Notes under the pieces: model-generated
Database searches by the model: none
The model's input: the letters and a program-made list of their open reading frames with translations, nothing else
What the model was told of the DNA's origin: nothing
Translations under genes and position numbers: made by a program
Shown here: piece by piece, positions 26,172 to 33,366 of the stretch
How the letters are laid out: each line of letters begins with the position of its first letter
Numbering within the stretch: position 1 is the first letter of the stretch
Assembly (NCBI RefSeq): GCF_020886695.1
Contig: NZ_AP024485.1
Span: forward strand, 2,117,001 to 2,181,000
Direction: 5' to 3'
Origin: Pseudodesulfovibrio sediminis
GTDB lineage: Bacteria; Desulfobacterota; Desulfovibrionia; Desulfovibrionales; Desulfovibrionaceae
DNA length: 64,000 nucleotides

Positions 26172-26732
26172 CTCGGCAAAGGCTCCGGCTCCTCGGCCTG
26201 GGTGAACAACCAGACCTCGATTGTCGGCAAGGAGCAGGTCGATATTCGCGTGGAGAAGAACACCCACGTGGAAGGCGCGGTCATTGCCGCTGAAAACGAC
26301 AACATCAAGCTCGATACCAACACCCTCACCTACAAGGACATCTACGACCACGACAAGGCTTCGAGCTATCAGGCCAGCCTGTCTGGATCGCTGAGTGCGG
26401 AGAATGAAAAGGACAGCGAAACGCGCAAAGACGGAGAAGAGGGCAACCCGTATTCAGGAACGCTGGAAGGCAACTCCTCCTCCCACGACCGCCGCCAGAT
26501 CAACCGCGCCACCATCGGCGAGGGCGAGATCATCATCCGCTCCGACCCCGTAGCCGGGCTGGAGGGCCTGAACCGCGACCTCGCCAAAGCACAGGAGATC
26601 ACCAGGAACGAGAAGACCTCGGTCACGGTGTACATTGATAGTGCCGCGATTGAGGTGGTGATCAATGGTGGTGAGGGAATCAAAAATAACTTCAAAAACA
26701 CGGTCGATGCAATCAAGAAGCTCTTACCGCAT
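26172..26732 (+). pseudogene. Orphan CdiA cassette 9 (class 1), toxin lost to an IS remnant
   Basis: This fragment matches the end of the expressed CdiA from GKGSGSSAWVNNQTS through INRATIGEGEIIIRSDP and YIDSAAIE to GGEGIKNNFKNTVDAIKKLLP. At that point the sequence changes into the 3' part of an IS3 orfB in the same frame. The continuous 26202-27014 reading frame is therefore a chimera with no toxin. The break falls at the same LLP(ED) position where the IS border cuts cassette 4. Confidence 0.82.
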
Positions 26733-27047
26733 AAAGCGATCAGGAAGTGGCTTGAGGATGTCGGAGTGAATACGGCTTACATCGAACCAGGTAGCCCCTG
26801 GGAGAACGGATACAGCGAAAGCTTCAATGAGGATGAATTGCTGAATGGAGAGATATTCTATTCGTTGAAAAAAGCACAGGGTGTGATCGAAAACTGGCGG
26901 CAGGAATACAATACGATCAGACCTCATCGCTCGATGGGATACAAGCCGCCTGCGCCGGTCGCGCGGCTCCCCCTAGGGAGACGGAAAACCTCAGCACAAA
27001 GAGTGCTAGACTAACATAAGCCCGGAACACAAACTGGGGGCAGGTCA
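26733..27047 (+). mobile_element. 5'-truncated IS3-family remnant
   Basis: Matches 16313-16647 of the intact IS: orfB from AIRKWL through [19 protein letters not shown] to the inverted end GGGGGCAGGTCA. It has lost the left end, orfA and most of orfB. Small deletions have also occurred, for example [10 protein letters not shown] has become FNEDELL. It marks the right border of the cassette array. Confidence 0.88.
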
Positions 27048-27123
27048 CAGAAGCGACTTCGCTTAACAACTTTATTCCTCAGCCACACCTCTTGCAAAAT
27101 GGATATGAGAACAAACATGCCGA

Positions 27124-27339
27124 CTAGCAGTCGTGAAAATCCTTGTTGATATAAAAACAGAGATCAAAGAGGTTCTGGACCATCTCATCCACAATTTCCT
27201 CGGAGTCTGCGGAGGGCGTCTCCACGCTCACGGTCTTGTTGACGATCTTTGAAAAGAGCATGCCGATGAGCTGGTCGTCATACATTGTCCAGTACTTGCT
27301 GCCTGATGGAAATTTCTTGTCGAATCCGTGGTAGTACAT
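27124..27339 (-). CDS. Small hypothetical protein
   Basis: A 71-residue acidic protein beginning MYYHGFDKKFPSGSKYWTMY and ending LFDLCFYINKDFHDC. GGAGAG stands about seven bases before the ATG, which supports it as a gene. It includes a candidate amphipathic helix (DSEEIVDEMVQNLFDL). I recognise no family. It lies between the array border and the response regulator and points away from both. Confidence 0.55.
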   Translation of the reverse strand: MYYHGFDKKFPSGSKYWTMYDDQLIGMLFSKIVNKTVSVETPSADSEEIVDEMVQNLFDLCFYINKDFHDC

Positions 27340-27560
27340 CTATTTCTCTCCAACTCGATTGGGTTCCGTGCGTTGCTGTTATTTACTCTATCGGCACGGC
27401 TGCCAAACCTCTTTATGGACAAGATGAAATAAACATTATTTGTCAATTCAGAGACTTAAAGATTCGAATAGGGGCACCTCAAAAAAACCTCTCCCTGCCC
27501 CTGTCGCGTCTAGATTACGCCACCTGATCAAATAGCAAAAAGTCAAATTGTTGCTCTCCT

Positions 27561-27577
27561 GTAACACATAATGTTAC
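27561..27577. promoter_or_regulatory. Dyad upstream of the response regulator
   Basis: GTAACACATAATGTTAC is an inverted repeat (GTAAC/GTTAC) centred about 59 bases before the response-regulator start. It could be an operator or autoregulatory site. No promoter boxes could be assigned with confidence. Confidence 0.35.
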
Positions 27578-27627
27578 GACCTTCATGTATAGCCAGCCGA
27601 AATACACCGACTCAAAAGGAGCCAAAA

Positions 27628-28314
27628 GTGTCAGCTCAGAAAATACTGGTGGTCGAAGATCACAGGGACACGCGCGAATTGCTCAAATACAATCTTGTCG
27701 CCGCGGGATTTGATGTTGCTGCAGCTGAAGACGGCCAGCTTGGACTCAACCTCGCTGCGGCTTTCAAGCCCGACATCATCCTGCTCGACCTCATGATGCC
27801 CGGCATCGATGGCCTGGAGGCGTGTCGGCAGCTCAAGGGTGATCCCACTCTGGCGCGCATTCCCGTAATCATGCTCACAGCCAAGGGCGAAGAAGTGGAT
27901 AAGATCGTCGGGCTGGAACTCGGCGCAGATGATTATGTGGTCAAGCCCTTTTCCCCGCGAGAACTCATCCTGCGGATCAAGGCGATCCTCCGCCGCTATG
28001 GAGCCCCTGAACCGGATGCGCCGAAGCTCTGGGAACGCGAAGGACTCAAAATTGACTTCGAGGCCCATCAGATTTCCATAGACGGCGAAGAAGCGTCGCT
28101 CACGGCCACAGAGTTCAAACTGCTCACCGTACTCATCTCCGGCGCTGGCAAGGTCCAGACCCGCGACAACCTGCTTGATACTGTCTGGGACACCCATTTT
28201 GAAGGCTATTCACGCACGGTAGACACACATGTCAGGCGACTTCGCCAGAAACTCGGCCCGTACGCCAACTGGATAGAAACCATCCGCGGCGTCGGTTACA
28301 GATTCAAAGCTTAG
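27628..28314 (+). CDS. OmpR/PhoB-family response regulator
   Basis: A 228-residue two-component regulator. The receiver domain (residues 5-120) has the acidic pair VVEDH, the phospho-acceptor in DIILLDLMMPG, the conserved Thr in PVIMLTAKGEE and the Lys in DYVVKPFSPREL. A linker leads to a winged-helix DNA-binding domain (about 130-228) with EFKLLTVLISGAGKVQTR, VDTHVRRLRQKLG and IETIRGVGYRFKA. GTG 27628 behind AAAAGGA is preferred; the frame is open further upstream without conservation. The sequence is closest to PhoB-type regulators. No histidine kinase adjoins it, so the partner is elsewhere. Confidence 0.9.
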   Translation: MSAQKILVVEDHRDTRELLKYNLVAAGFDVAAAEDGQLGLNLAAAFKPDIILLDLMMPGIDGLEACRQLKGDPTLARIPVIMLTAKGEEVDKIVGLELGADDYVVKPFSPRELILRIKAILRRYGAPEPDAPKLWEREGLKIDFEAHQISIDGEEASLTATEFKLLTVLISGAGKVQTRDNLLDTVWDTHFEGYSRTVDTHVRRLRQKLGPYANWIETIRGVGYRFKA

Positions 28315-28336
28315 AAAGCCAGGAAGCACAAAACGC

Positions 28337-28368
28337 AGCCCGTACCGGATATCCGATGCGGGCTTTTT
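28337..28368 (+). terminator. Terminator of the response regulator gene
   Basis: AGCCCG and CGGGCT arms flank a 20-base loop and end in TTTTTG, 22 bases after the stop. Confidence 0.6.
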
Positions 28369-28500
28369 GCCGTATGCCTCTGTCAGGGGCGTGCAAGACA
28401 TGCATCTATCTCTTTTTCAGTCGCTTTATTTCTTTATTATTTTACTATATATCTATTTTCTTCTTAATGTATAGCTCCATTGATACATTGAGGTGTTTAC

Positions 28501-29067
28501 GTGTTGCATCGAATCAGAATTGCTAGTGTTGTGCTCATTTGTTCCCTGCTCTGTACTTCCAGCCTGACAAGGTCCTCGGAGAAGTGGCCTGGGCTCTGTC
28601 TTGATGCTTATGAATATTCAAGCGCCAAACAATACGACCACAAACGCGCAGCAACCATGTTCACGGAGAGCCTCAGCGTGTCCATGGATGATATGGCATC
28701 GCGAATACATGAGAACATTGGCAATGAACTCCATTTGTATAAAGACTATGATGGAGCGATCACAGCCTTTGGCAAAGCCATTTCTCACACCCCCAAAAGA
28801 GCCAGACTATATTTTCAACGTGGCAAATCATTCAGGGGCAAGAGTGCATATGCACAGGCAATACAGGACTTCACCAAGGCCATCAGCCTGCAACAGAGAT
28901 ACCCATACGCATACCTGTTCAGAGGATTTGCCAAGGACGATCAGGGGAATGTCAAAGGTGCCATAAAGGACTATACCACGGCTATCAAACTCGACCCCGA
29001 GTTCGCTTGGGCCTACAACAGCAGAAGGTTGGCAAAATGCCGAAGCATGAGTATGCCGCAGCAATAA
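28501..29067 (+). pseudogene. TPR protein, N-terminal piece of a frameshifted gene
   Basis: GTG 28501 opens a 188-residue frame with a signal peptide (VVLICSLLCTSSLTRS) and TPR units (YDGAITAFGKAISHTPKRAR, YAQAIQDFTKAISL, VKGAIKDYTTAIKLDPE). After YNSRRLAK the frame runs out. In another phase the DNA at once continues MPKHEYAAAIKDYTQAIAI, so a base has been gained or lost near 29035. Further phase changes occur near 29120. Either the gene is decaying or the assembly has errors here. Confidence 0.75.
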
Positions 29068-29143
29068 AGGATTATACCCAGGCTATCGCCATAAACCATG
29101 ACTACACATCACCATAATACAACAGAGGTCTCTCAAAACAAAG

Positions 29144-29728
29144 ATGAAAGACTATACCGGGGCCATTGAGGACTATACATCTGCAATACATATCGATCCA
29201 AAATACTACAGAGCCTATTACAACAGAGGTTTCGCAAAATGGAAACTGAACGATTTTGACGGGGCAATTGACGACTTTGACAAAGCGATTTCCCTCGATC
29301 CCAAAGGTGCCAACAGTTTCTTTGGAAGAGGATTAGCTAAAATACTTTTCGGTCAATTGAACGATGCAGAACAGGATTTAAACAAGGCCATAGAATTGAA
29401 TCCGAATTTCTCAACCGCATACAGTTGCAGAGGCCACTTAAAAATGGGTATTGGCGACATTGATGGAGCAATACAGGACTTTACCACCGCTATCAGACTC
29501 GGAGATACAGGTTCCGATAGCTTTATATTTCGCGGCTTTGCCAAACTGAATAAACACAATCAGAAGGGAGCACTTCAAGACTTGACGACCGCTCTTGAAG
29601 TAAAACAAAAATCAATTGAGGGTTGCTTGAATACGGCATTGACCAAAGCAGCCGATGGCGACCAGGGTGGAGCCATTCGTGATTTCAAAAATATACGTTG
29701 GCAGGGGATTGGTCCACTTTACGAATGA
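29144..29728 (+). pseudogene. TPR protein, middle piece
   Basis: A 194-residue run of TPR units (DYTGAIEDYTSAIHIDPKYY, DFDGAIDDFDKAISLDPKGA, DAEQDLNKAIELNPNFST, IDGAIQDFTTAIRLGDTG). The ATG at 29144 has no ribosome site and lies within a repeat unit. The frame fails near 29690, where the TPR pattern moves into another phase (DLTMAVTINPKYAKAYQIRA). Confidence 0.75.
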
Positions 29729-29820
29729 CATAGGCAAATCAATCGAGGATTTGACCATGGCTGTGACTATTAACCCCAAATATGCCAAAGCCTATCAAAT
29801 CAGAGCAATAGCCAAGTTTA

Positions 29821-30147
29821 TACCCCAAAAACCTGGACGGAGCTCTGCAGGACATAGCAAAAGCGCTTGCTATCGATCCGCATGACAGCGAATCGTACAA
29901 CCTGAAAGGAATCATTTATATTTATAAAGATGATTTCAGAAGAGCCCTGAAAGAATTCACCGAAGCCATCAACAATGACCCAGAAAATGCACAGGCATAC
30001 GCTAACCGGGCCTTCACATACATAGCCCTCAGAAAAATATCCGAAGCCAAGGCTGATGCAAAAAAGGCCCGGGAACTGGACCCGAATGTGAAAGTACCGA
30101 ACTTCGATGAACTCATCGATCGGCGATACCATGATACTGTGGCGTAG
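29821..30147 (+). pseudogene. TPR protein, C-terminal piece
   Basis: After another phase change near 29820 the TPR pattern resumes as KNLDGALQDIAKALAIDPHD, FRRALKEFTEAINNDPENAQ and ISEAKADAKKARELDPNVKV, ending at TAG 30145. No start codon belongs to this piece. The three parts together would form one exported TPR protein of roughly 540 residues. Confidence 0.7.
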
Positions 30148-30478
30148 TTGATCAAGATGGCAACAACAGAATTCATCCAGGTACAGCCACTCTTGCAGCG
30201 GACCGTCACCGCTAGTTACAGGTCTAACTTGCAGACCATGACAAAGAAAACGGCGTGACCAGATCATAGGGGACACGCCGTTTTCTTTGTCACGAGCTAG
30301 AGAGCCAGCAGCAACGGACAAACGCACAGTTGATCCAATTGAGCAAGGGAATTCTTCAGGCCAACAGCCTTAAGCAAGGACGTCAGTTTCAACCGAAGTC
30401 GTGCCTCTTGGCGAAGCCGAGAACAACGACGGGATTACTTCCCCGGTCTTAACGGAGGACACTCCTACAGCGTAAAAG
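30148..30478. other. Intergenic region between the TPR remnant and rex
   Basis: Apart from the strong hairpin at 30239-30292, nothing convincing was seen. No open frame with a ribosome site is present on either strand. Confidence 0.5.
30239..30292. terminator. Bidirectional terminator between TPR remnant and rex
   Basis: A perfect 19-base inverted repeat beginning TGACAAAGAAAACGGCGTG and closing with its complement 16 bases later. A-rich and T-rich flanks lie within the arms, so it can end transcription from the + strand TPR gene and from rex on the - strand. Confidence 0.8.
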
Positions 30479-31111
30479 CTAGTCGTTGCCGAGGGTGATC
30501 TGAAATGCGATGGCGTAGAGATGATCGAAGAAGTCAACGTACTCAACAGGGATGTGACTGGGCACATTGATACGAGACGGCGCGAAATTGATGATGCCTC
30601 GGATATTGGCGTCCACCAGGTGATTGGCGGCGCGCTGTGCGCGATCCGGCGGCGTGGCGATGATGCCTATCTCAAGGTTCAGCTCGGGAGCCTGCTCCTT
30701 GAGATGCGTGGGACAGACAATTTCCATGCCTTCGAATTCGAGGCCGATCTTGTCGGGGTCACAATCAAAGGCTGCACAGATTTTGAAGCCGCGCTTCTCG
30801 AAGTCGTGATGGCGAAGCAGCGCACTGCCCATGTTGCCAACGCCGATGAGTGCGCATTTCCAGAGCCTGTCGATGCCGAGTGACTGCTTGATGGAAGTGA
30901 TGAGTTCCTGAACATAGTAGCCGACACCACGGACACCAAACTCACCGAAATAGGCGAGATCTTTTCTGATCTGCGAAGAGTTAACCGAACACGCACGTGC
31001 AAGTTTCTCTGAGGAGATAACTTCGTTGCCATCTCGCAGCAGATTCTCCAGCACCTGGATATAGACCGCCAGTCTGCCGATAGTCGCTTTAGGGATGTGT
31101 TCGCTTTTCAT
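30479..31111 (-). CDS. rex: Redox-sensing transcriptional repressor Rex
   Basis: A 210-residue NADH/NAD+-responsive repressor. The N-terminal winged helix (1-80) includes the recognition region SSQIRKDLAYFGEFGVRGVGY. The Rossmann domain has ALIGVGNMGSALL, a C-terminal swapped helix follows, and the end is FFDHLYAIAFQI. Length and motifs match the family. Rex is known to repress energy-metabolism genes when NADH is low relative to NAD+, and in Desulfovibrio it stands next to ATPase Fo genes. A UUCG-loop terminator separates it from atpE, so it probably has its own promoter. Confidence 0.95.
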   Translation of the reverse strand: MKSEHIPKATIGRLAVYIQVLENLLRDGNEVISSEKLARACSVNSSQIRKDLAYFGEFGVRGVGYYVQELITSIKQSLGIDRLWKCALIGVGNMGSALLRHHDFEKRGFKICAAFDCDPDKIGLEFEGMEIVCPTHLKEQAPELNLEIGIIATPPDRAQRAANHLVDANIRGIINFAPSRINVPSHIPVEYVDFFDHLYAIAFQITLGND

Positions 31112-31176
31112 GGATGGGATCTCTTGGTGATATGAAAGCCTGCCGGGGTAAGAAAAGAAGAGCGTGGCTAAGGCTG

Positions 31177-31199
31177 AAAAAGGGAGGCCGAAGCCTCCC
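31177..31199 (-). terminator. Terminator after atpE
   Basis: On the - strand GGGAGGC-TTCG-GCCTCCC is followed by TTTTT: an ideal stem with a stable UUCG tetraloop, 28 bases after the atpE stop. It ends the atpZ-I-B-E transcript before rex. Confidence 0.88.
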
Positions 31200-31226
31200 T
31201 CTGAATAGCAAAGTCGTAAAGTGAAA

Positions 31227-31535
31227 TTACATTACGAAGAGCAGGATCAGGTTGACGACCAGGGCGTAAATAGCGAGAGACTCGATGAATGCCAGGCCGA
31301 GAATCAGAGTGGTGGAAATCTGGCCACCAGCTTCGGGGTTGCGAGCGATACCTTCAGCAGCACCCTTGACGCCCATGCCCTGACCGATGCCGCAGAGACC
31401 GGCAGCGATGCCCATGCCCAGTGCGGTTGCGTAAGCTTTAGCGGACATGACGTCGCCGCCAGCTTCGGAAGCGAAAGCAACGGAAGCAACCAGAACCATA
31501 GCCAGGGTAGTGAACAGAATCTTAGCGATTTTCAT
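31227..31535 (-). CDS. atpE: F-type ATPase subunit c
   Basis: A 102-residue proteolipid of the rotor ring. Residues 1-23 are a cleavable-looking signal ([13 protein letters not shown]), unusual for a c subunit though known in some deltaproteobacteria. Then come the first helix, the polar loop ARNPEAGG and the second helix with the ion-carrying carboxylate Glu85. Gln52, Glu85, Ser86 and Tyr90 occupy positions that coordinate Na+ in sodium-driven c rings. A GGAGG site precedes the start. Last gene of the Fo operon. Confidence 0.95.
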   Translation of the reverse strand: MKIAKILFTTLAMVLVASVAFASEAGGDVMSAKAYATALGMGIAAGLCGIGQGMGVKGAAEGIARNPEAGGQISTTLILGLAFIESLAIYALVVNLILLFVM

Positions 31536-31610
31536 TTTAATCCTCCAAATGGATTACGTAATATAATTGTGGTCCAAGGACCATTTCCCCAAAATTGGAT
31601 CGAACAGGCT

Positions 31611-32333
31611 CTAGTGAGCGTGATCGGTAGCGCCTTGCAGGTAGAGCATTGTCAGCATGAAGAAAATAAATGCCTGAATGGTCTTTGCAAGGATGAACAG
31701 AAAGTACATGGGCAGCGAACCGGCGACCGGTGCGAGCATGAACATCAGGATAAGAACGATTTCCTCACCGCGAATGTTACCGAACAGACGAAGAGTCAGG
31801 CTGAGCGGACGAGCGAGGTGGGAAATAAATTCGATGATGAGCATGAGCGGAGCCAGAGCGGCGACAGGACCCATGAAGTGCTTGATGTAACCGGCACCCC
31901 ATTTTTTGATACCAACGACGTTGTAGTACACGAACACGATGATAGCCATGGCGGACGGCGTGTTGATGTTCGCGGAAGGAGCATCACAGCCGGGGACCAG
32001 ACCAATCCAGTTCATGCACAATACCAGGAAAAAGATGGTGCACAGAATCGGCATGAACTGGCGACATTCTTTACCTGCGTTGGAAACAACGAAATCTTCC
32101 AGACCACCGATGATGGTTTCGAAAAGATTCTGAAGGCCGCCGGGGACCAACTGCAAACGGCTGCGGACCAGCAGTCCGAGGGTAAGCAGAATAGCCATGA
32201 CCAGCCACATGTACAAGACGTGGTTGATGCTTTCGACACCGAGTGCATGTTCAACAGTTGCACCCCAATGGCCGATGCTTTTCAGCATGTCCATGTACAA
32301 CAACGGGTGGAGTAATCCTCCTGAAAAACCCAT
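31611..32333 (-). CDS. atpB: F-type ATPase subunit a
   Basis: A 240-residue membrane stator subunit forming the ion half-channels. About five or six hydrophobic helices are visible. The essential Arg lies in LARPLSLTLRLFGNIRGEE, and the C-terminal helix region contains AKTIQAFIFFMLTMLYL. AAGGAGG stands before the ATG. Located between atpI and atpE in an operon. Confidence 0.96.
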   Translation of the reverse strand: MGFSGGLLHPLLYMDMLKSIGHWGATVEHALGVESINHVLYMWLVMAILLTLGLLVRSRLQLVPGGLQNLFETIIGGLEDFVVSNAGKECRQFMPILCTIFFLVLCMNWIGLVPGCDAPSANINTPSAMAIIVFVYYNVVGIKKWGAGYIKHFMGPVAALAPLMLIIEFISHLARPLSLTLRLFGNIRGEEIVLILMFMLAPVAGSLPMYFLFILAKTIQAFIFFMLTMLYLQGATDHAH

Positions 32334-32360
32334 ATCCGAGCCTCCTTAAAAGCAGCTTGG

Positions 32361-32786
32361 CTATTTTTCCCTCATCTGACTCAGTCCTGTTGCCGTGATG
32401 TTGATCACCACGGTCCCCAATCCTGATATCAACCCCCAGTGAGGGACACGTTCGACTCCGATCAGCCACCAGAGGACCAGCCCGCTCAGAGTCATCTTAC
32501 CAATGAATATAACAAACAGTAAAAACGGTGCTCGCTTTCCGTCGTACACCAACACCTGAGTCACGCGGGCAAGCGTCCAGAAGTTGATCAGGGCAAGTAA
32601 TGCCCCCGCCAGATAAGCAAACGACCATTGAGAAAACAGTGTTACCAGCATGATCACTAGAGAGGTCCCCAGCGACACATAAATCTGATTGCGGACAATA
32701 ATTCGAACATCAGTGATCGAAAACCCGCTCTTTACGAGCCAGCGTTCGATCCCTTGGTTAATCTTGCCCAGCACTCTCTTCTCCAT
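32361..32786 (-). CDS. atpI: ATP synthase subunit I-like protein
   Basis: A 141-residue membrane protein with four predicted helices (QIYVSLGTSLVIMLVTLF, FAYLAGALLALINFWTLA, FLLFVIFIGKMTLSGLV, GLISGLGTVVINITATGL). It matches the AtpI/UncI group, which is thought to assist c-ring assembly. Its start overlaps the upstream gene by 29 bases and atpB follows 27 bases later, so translation is probably coupled. Confidence 0.82.
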   Translation of the reverse strand: MEKRVLGKINQGIERWLVKSGFSITDVRIIVRNQIYVSLGTSLVIMLVTLFSQWSFAYLAGALLALINFWTLARVTQVLVYDGKRAPFLLFVIFIGKMTLSGLVLWWLIGVERVPHWGLISGLGTVVINITATGLSQMREK

Positions 32787-33051
32787 CCTGTTTCAAAGAA
32801 CTTGCGTCTTGCGCCTTTACTTGCCTTTGTATCTTCTTAAAATCCTGAAAAACCATCTTGAACCCTGCCACGACCCCCAAAAGGAAGAAGATCATGATAA
32901 ACCAGGGCTTGGTTCCGAAGTGATCATCAAGAAAATACCCGATGGCCAATCCGACAATAATGGATGATACCAAATGCATCCCGATCTGCGATGCCGGCCC
33001 AGCCAGTTTGGTTAAATTCCCAAACCTGTTATTGCCTTTTGAAAAGAGCAT
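32758..33051 (-). CDS. atpZ: AtpZ/AtpQ-type ATPase accessory protein
   Basis: A protein of about 97 residues with two transmembrane helices (HLVSSIIVGLAIGYFLDDHFG and WFIMIFFLLGVVAGFKMVFQDF) and a charged tail. This is the ATPase gene 1/AtpZ family that opens many Fo operons and is implicated in ion transport or ring assembly. ATG 33051 is preferred; an in-frame GTG at 33057 is the alternative. First gene of the operon. Confidence 0.82.
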   Translation of the reverse strand: MLFSKGNNRFGNLTKLAGPASQIGMHLVSSIIVGLAIGYFLDDHFGTKPWFIMIFFLLGVVAGFKMVFQDFKKIQRQVKAQDASSLKQDGEESAGQD

Positions 33052-33057
33052 GTTCAC

Positions 33058-33366
33058 ACCCTGTGAAAGTTGTTTTCAAATACATTGAAATGAATCCTCA
33101 GCCGCAATCGGCAATTCGTGCAATCCTTCACAAGTGGAGGAGAAGTAGCACAGGCCCTCAATTCTCGTCAATGCCTTTTTCGGAAAATCAGTCCAGTTCG
33201 CCCATTTTTGTGTCACCGACAAACCCCCTGGCATTCAAGGATTTTCATGCATTCTGATCCGAGCATGTGAAATTTGGCCCAACTTTGTTTTGTCGTAAAA
33301 AAAAGCGGGAGAATCAAACCGTCCTCCCGCTGAATTTCGTGTTGTCAGACCTTTGGACCGGGCCGG
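33058..33366. other. Intergenic region upstream of atpZ
   Basis: Holds the presumed promoter of the Fo operon and, at its far end, the terminator of the zinc-ribbon gene. A short dyad (TTCACACCCTGTGAA, 33053-33067) overlaps the atpZ start region. No gene is convincing here. Confidence 0.5.
33297..33330 (-). terminator. Terminator of the zinc-ribbon protein gene
   Basis: On the - strand GCGGGAG and CTCCCGC arms with a 12-base loop are followed by eight T residues, 37 bases after the stop at 33367. Confidence 0.82.

Noticed and set aside
26202-27014. A continuous 270-residue frame that looks like one gene
   Set aside because: It is a chance in-frame fusion of a CdiA fragment and the 3' part of an IS3 orfB. 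It has no start or ribosome site and no toxin.
33053-33067. TTCACA-CCC-TGTGAA palindrome as a Rex operator
   Set aside because: Half-site order is opposite to the Rex consensus (TTGTGA...TCACAA) and it overlaps the atpZ start region.
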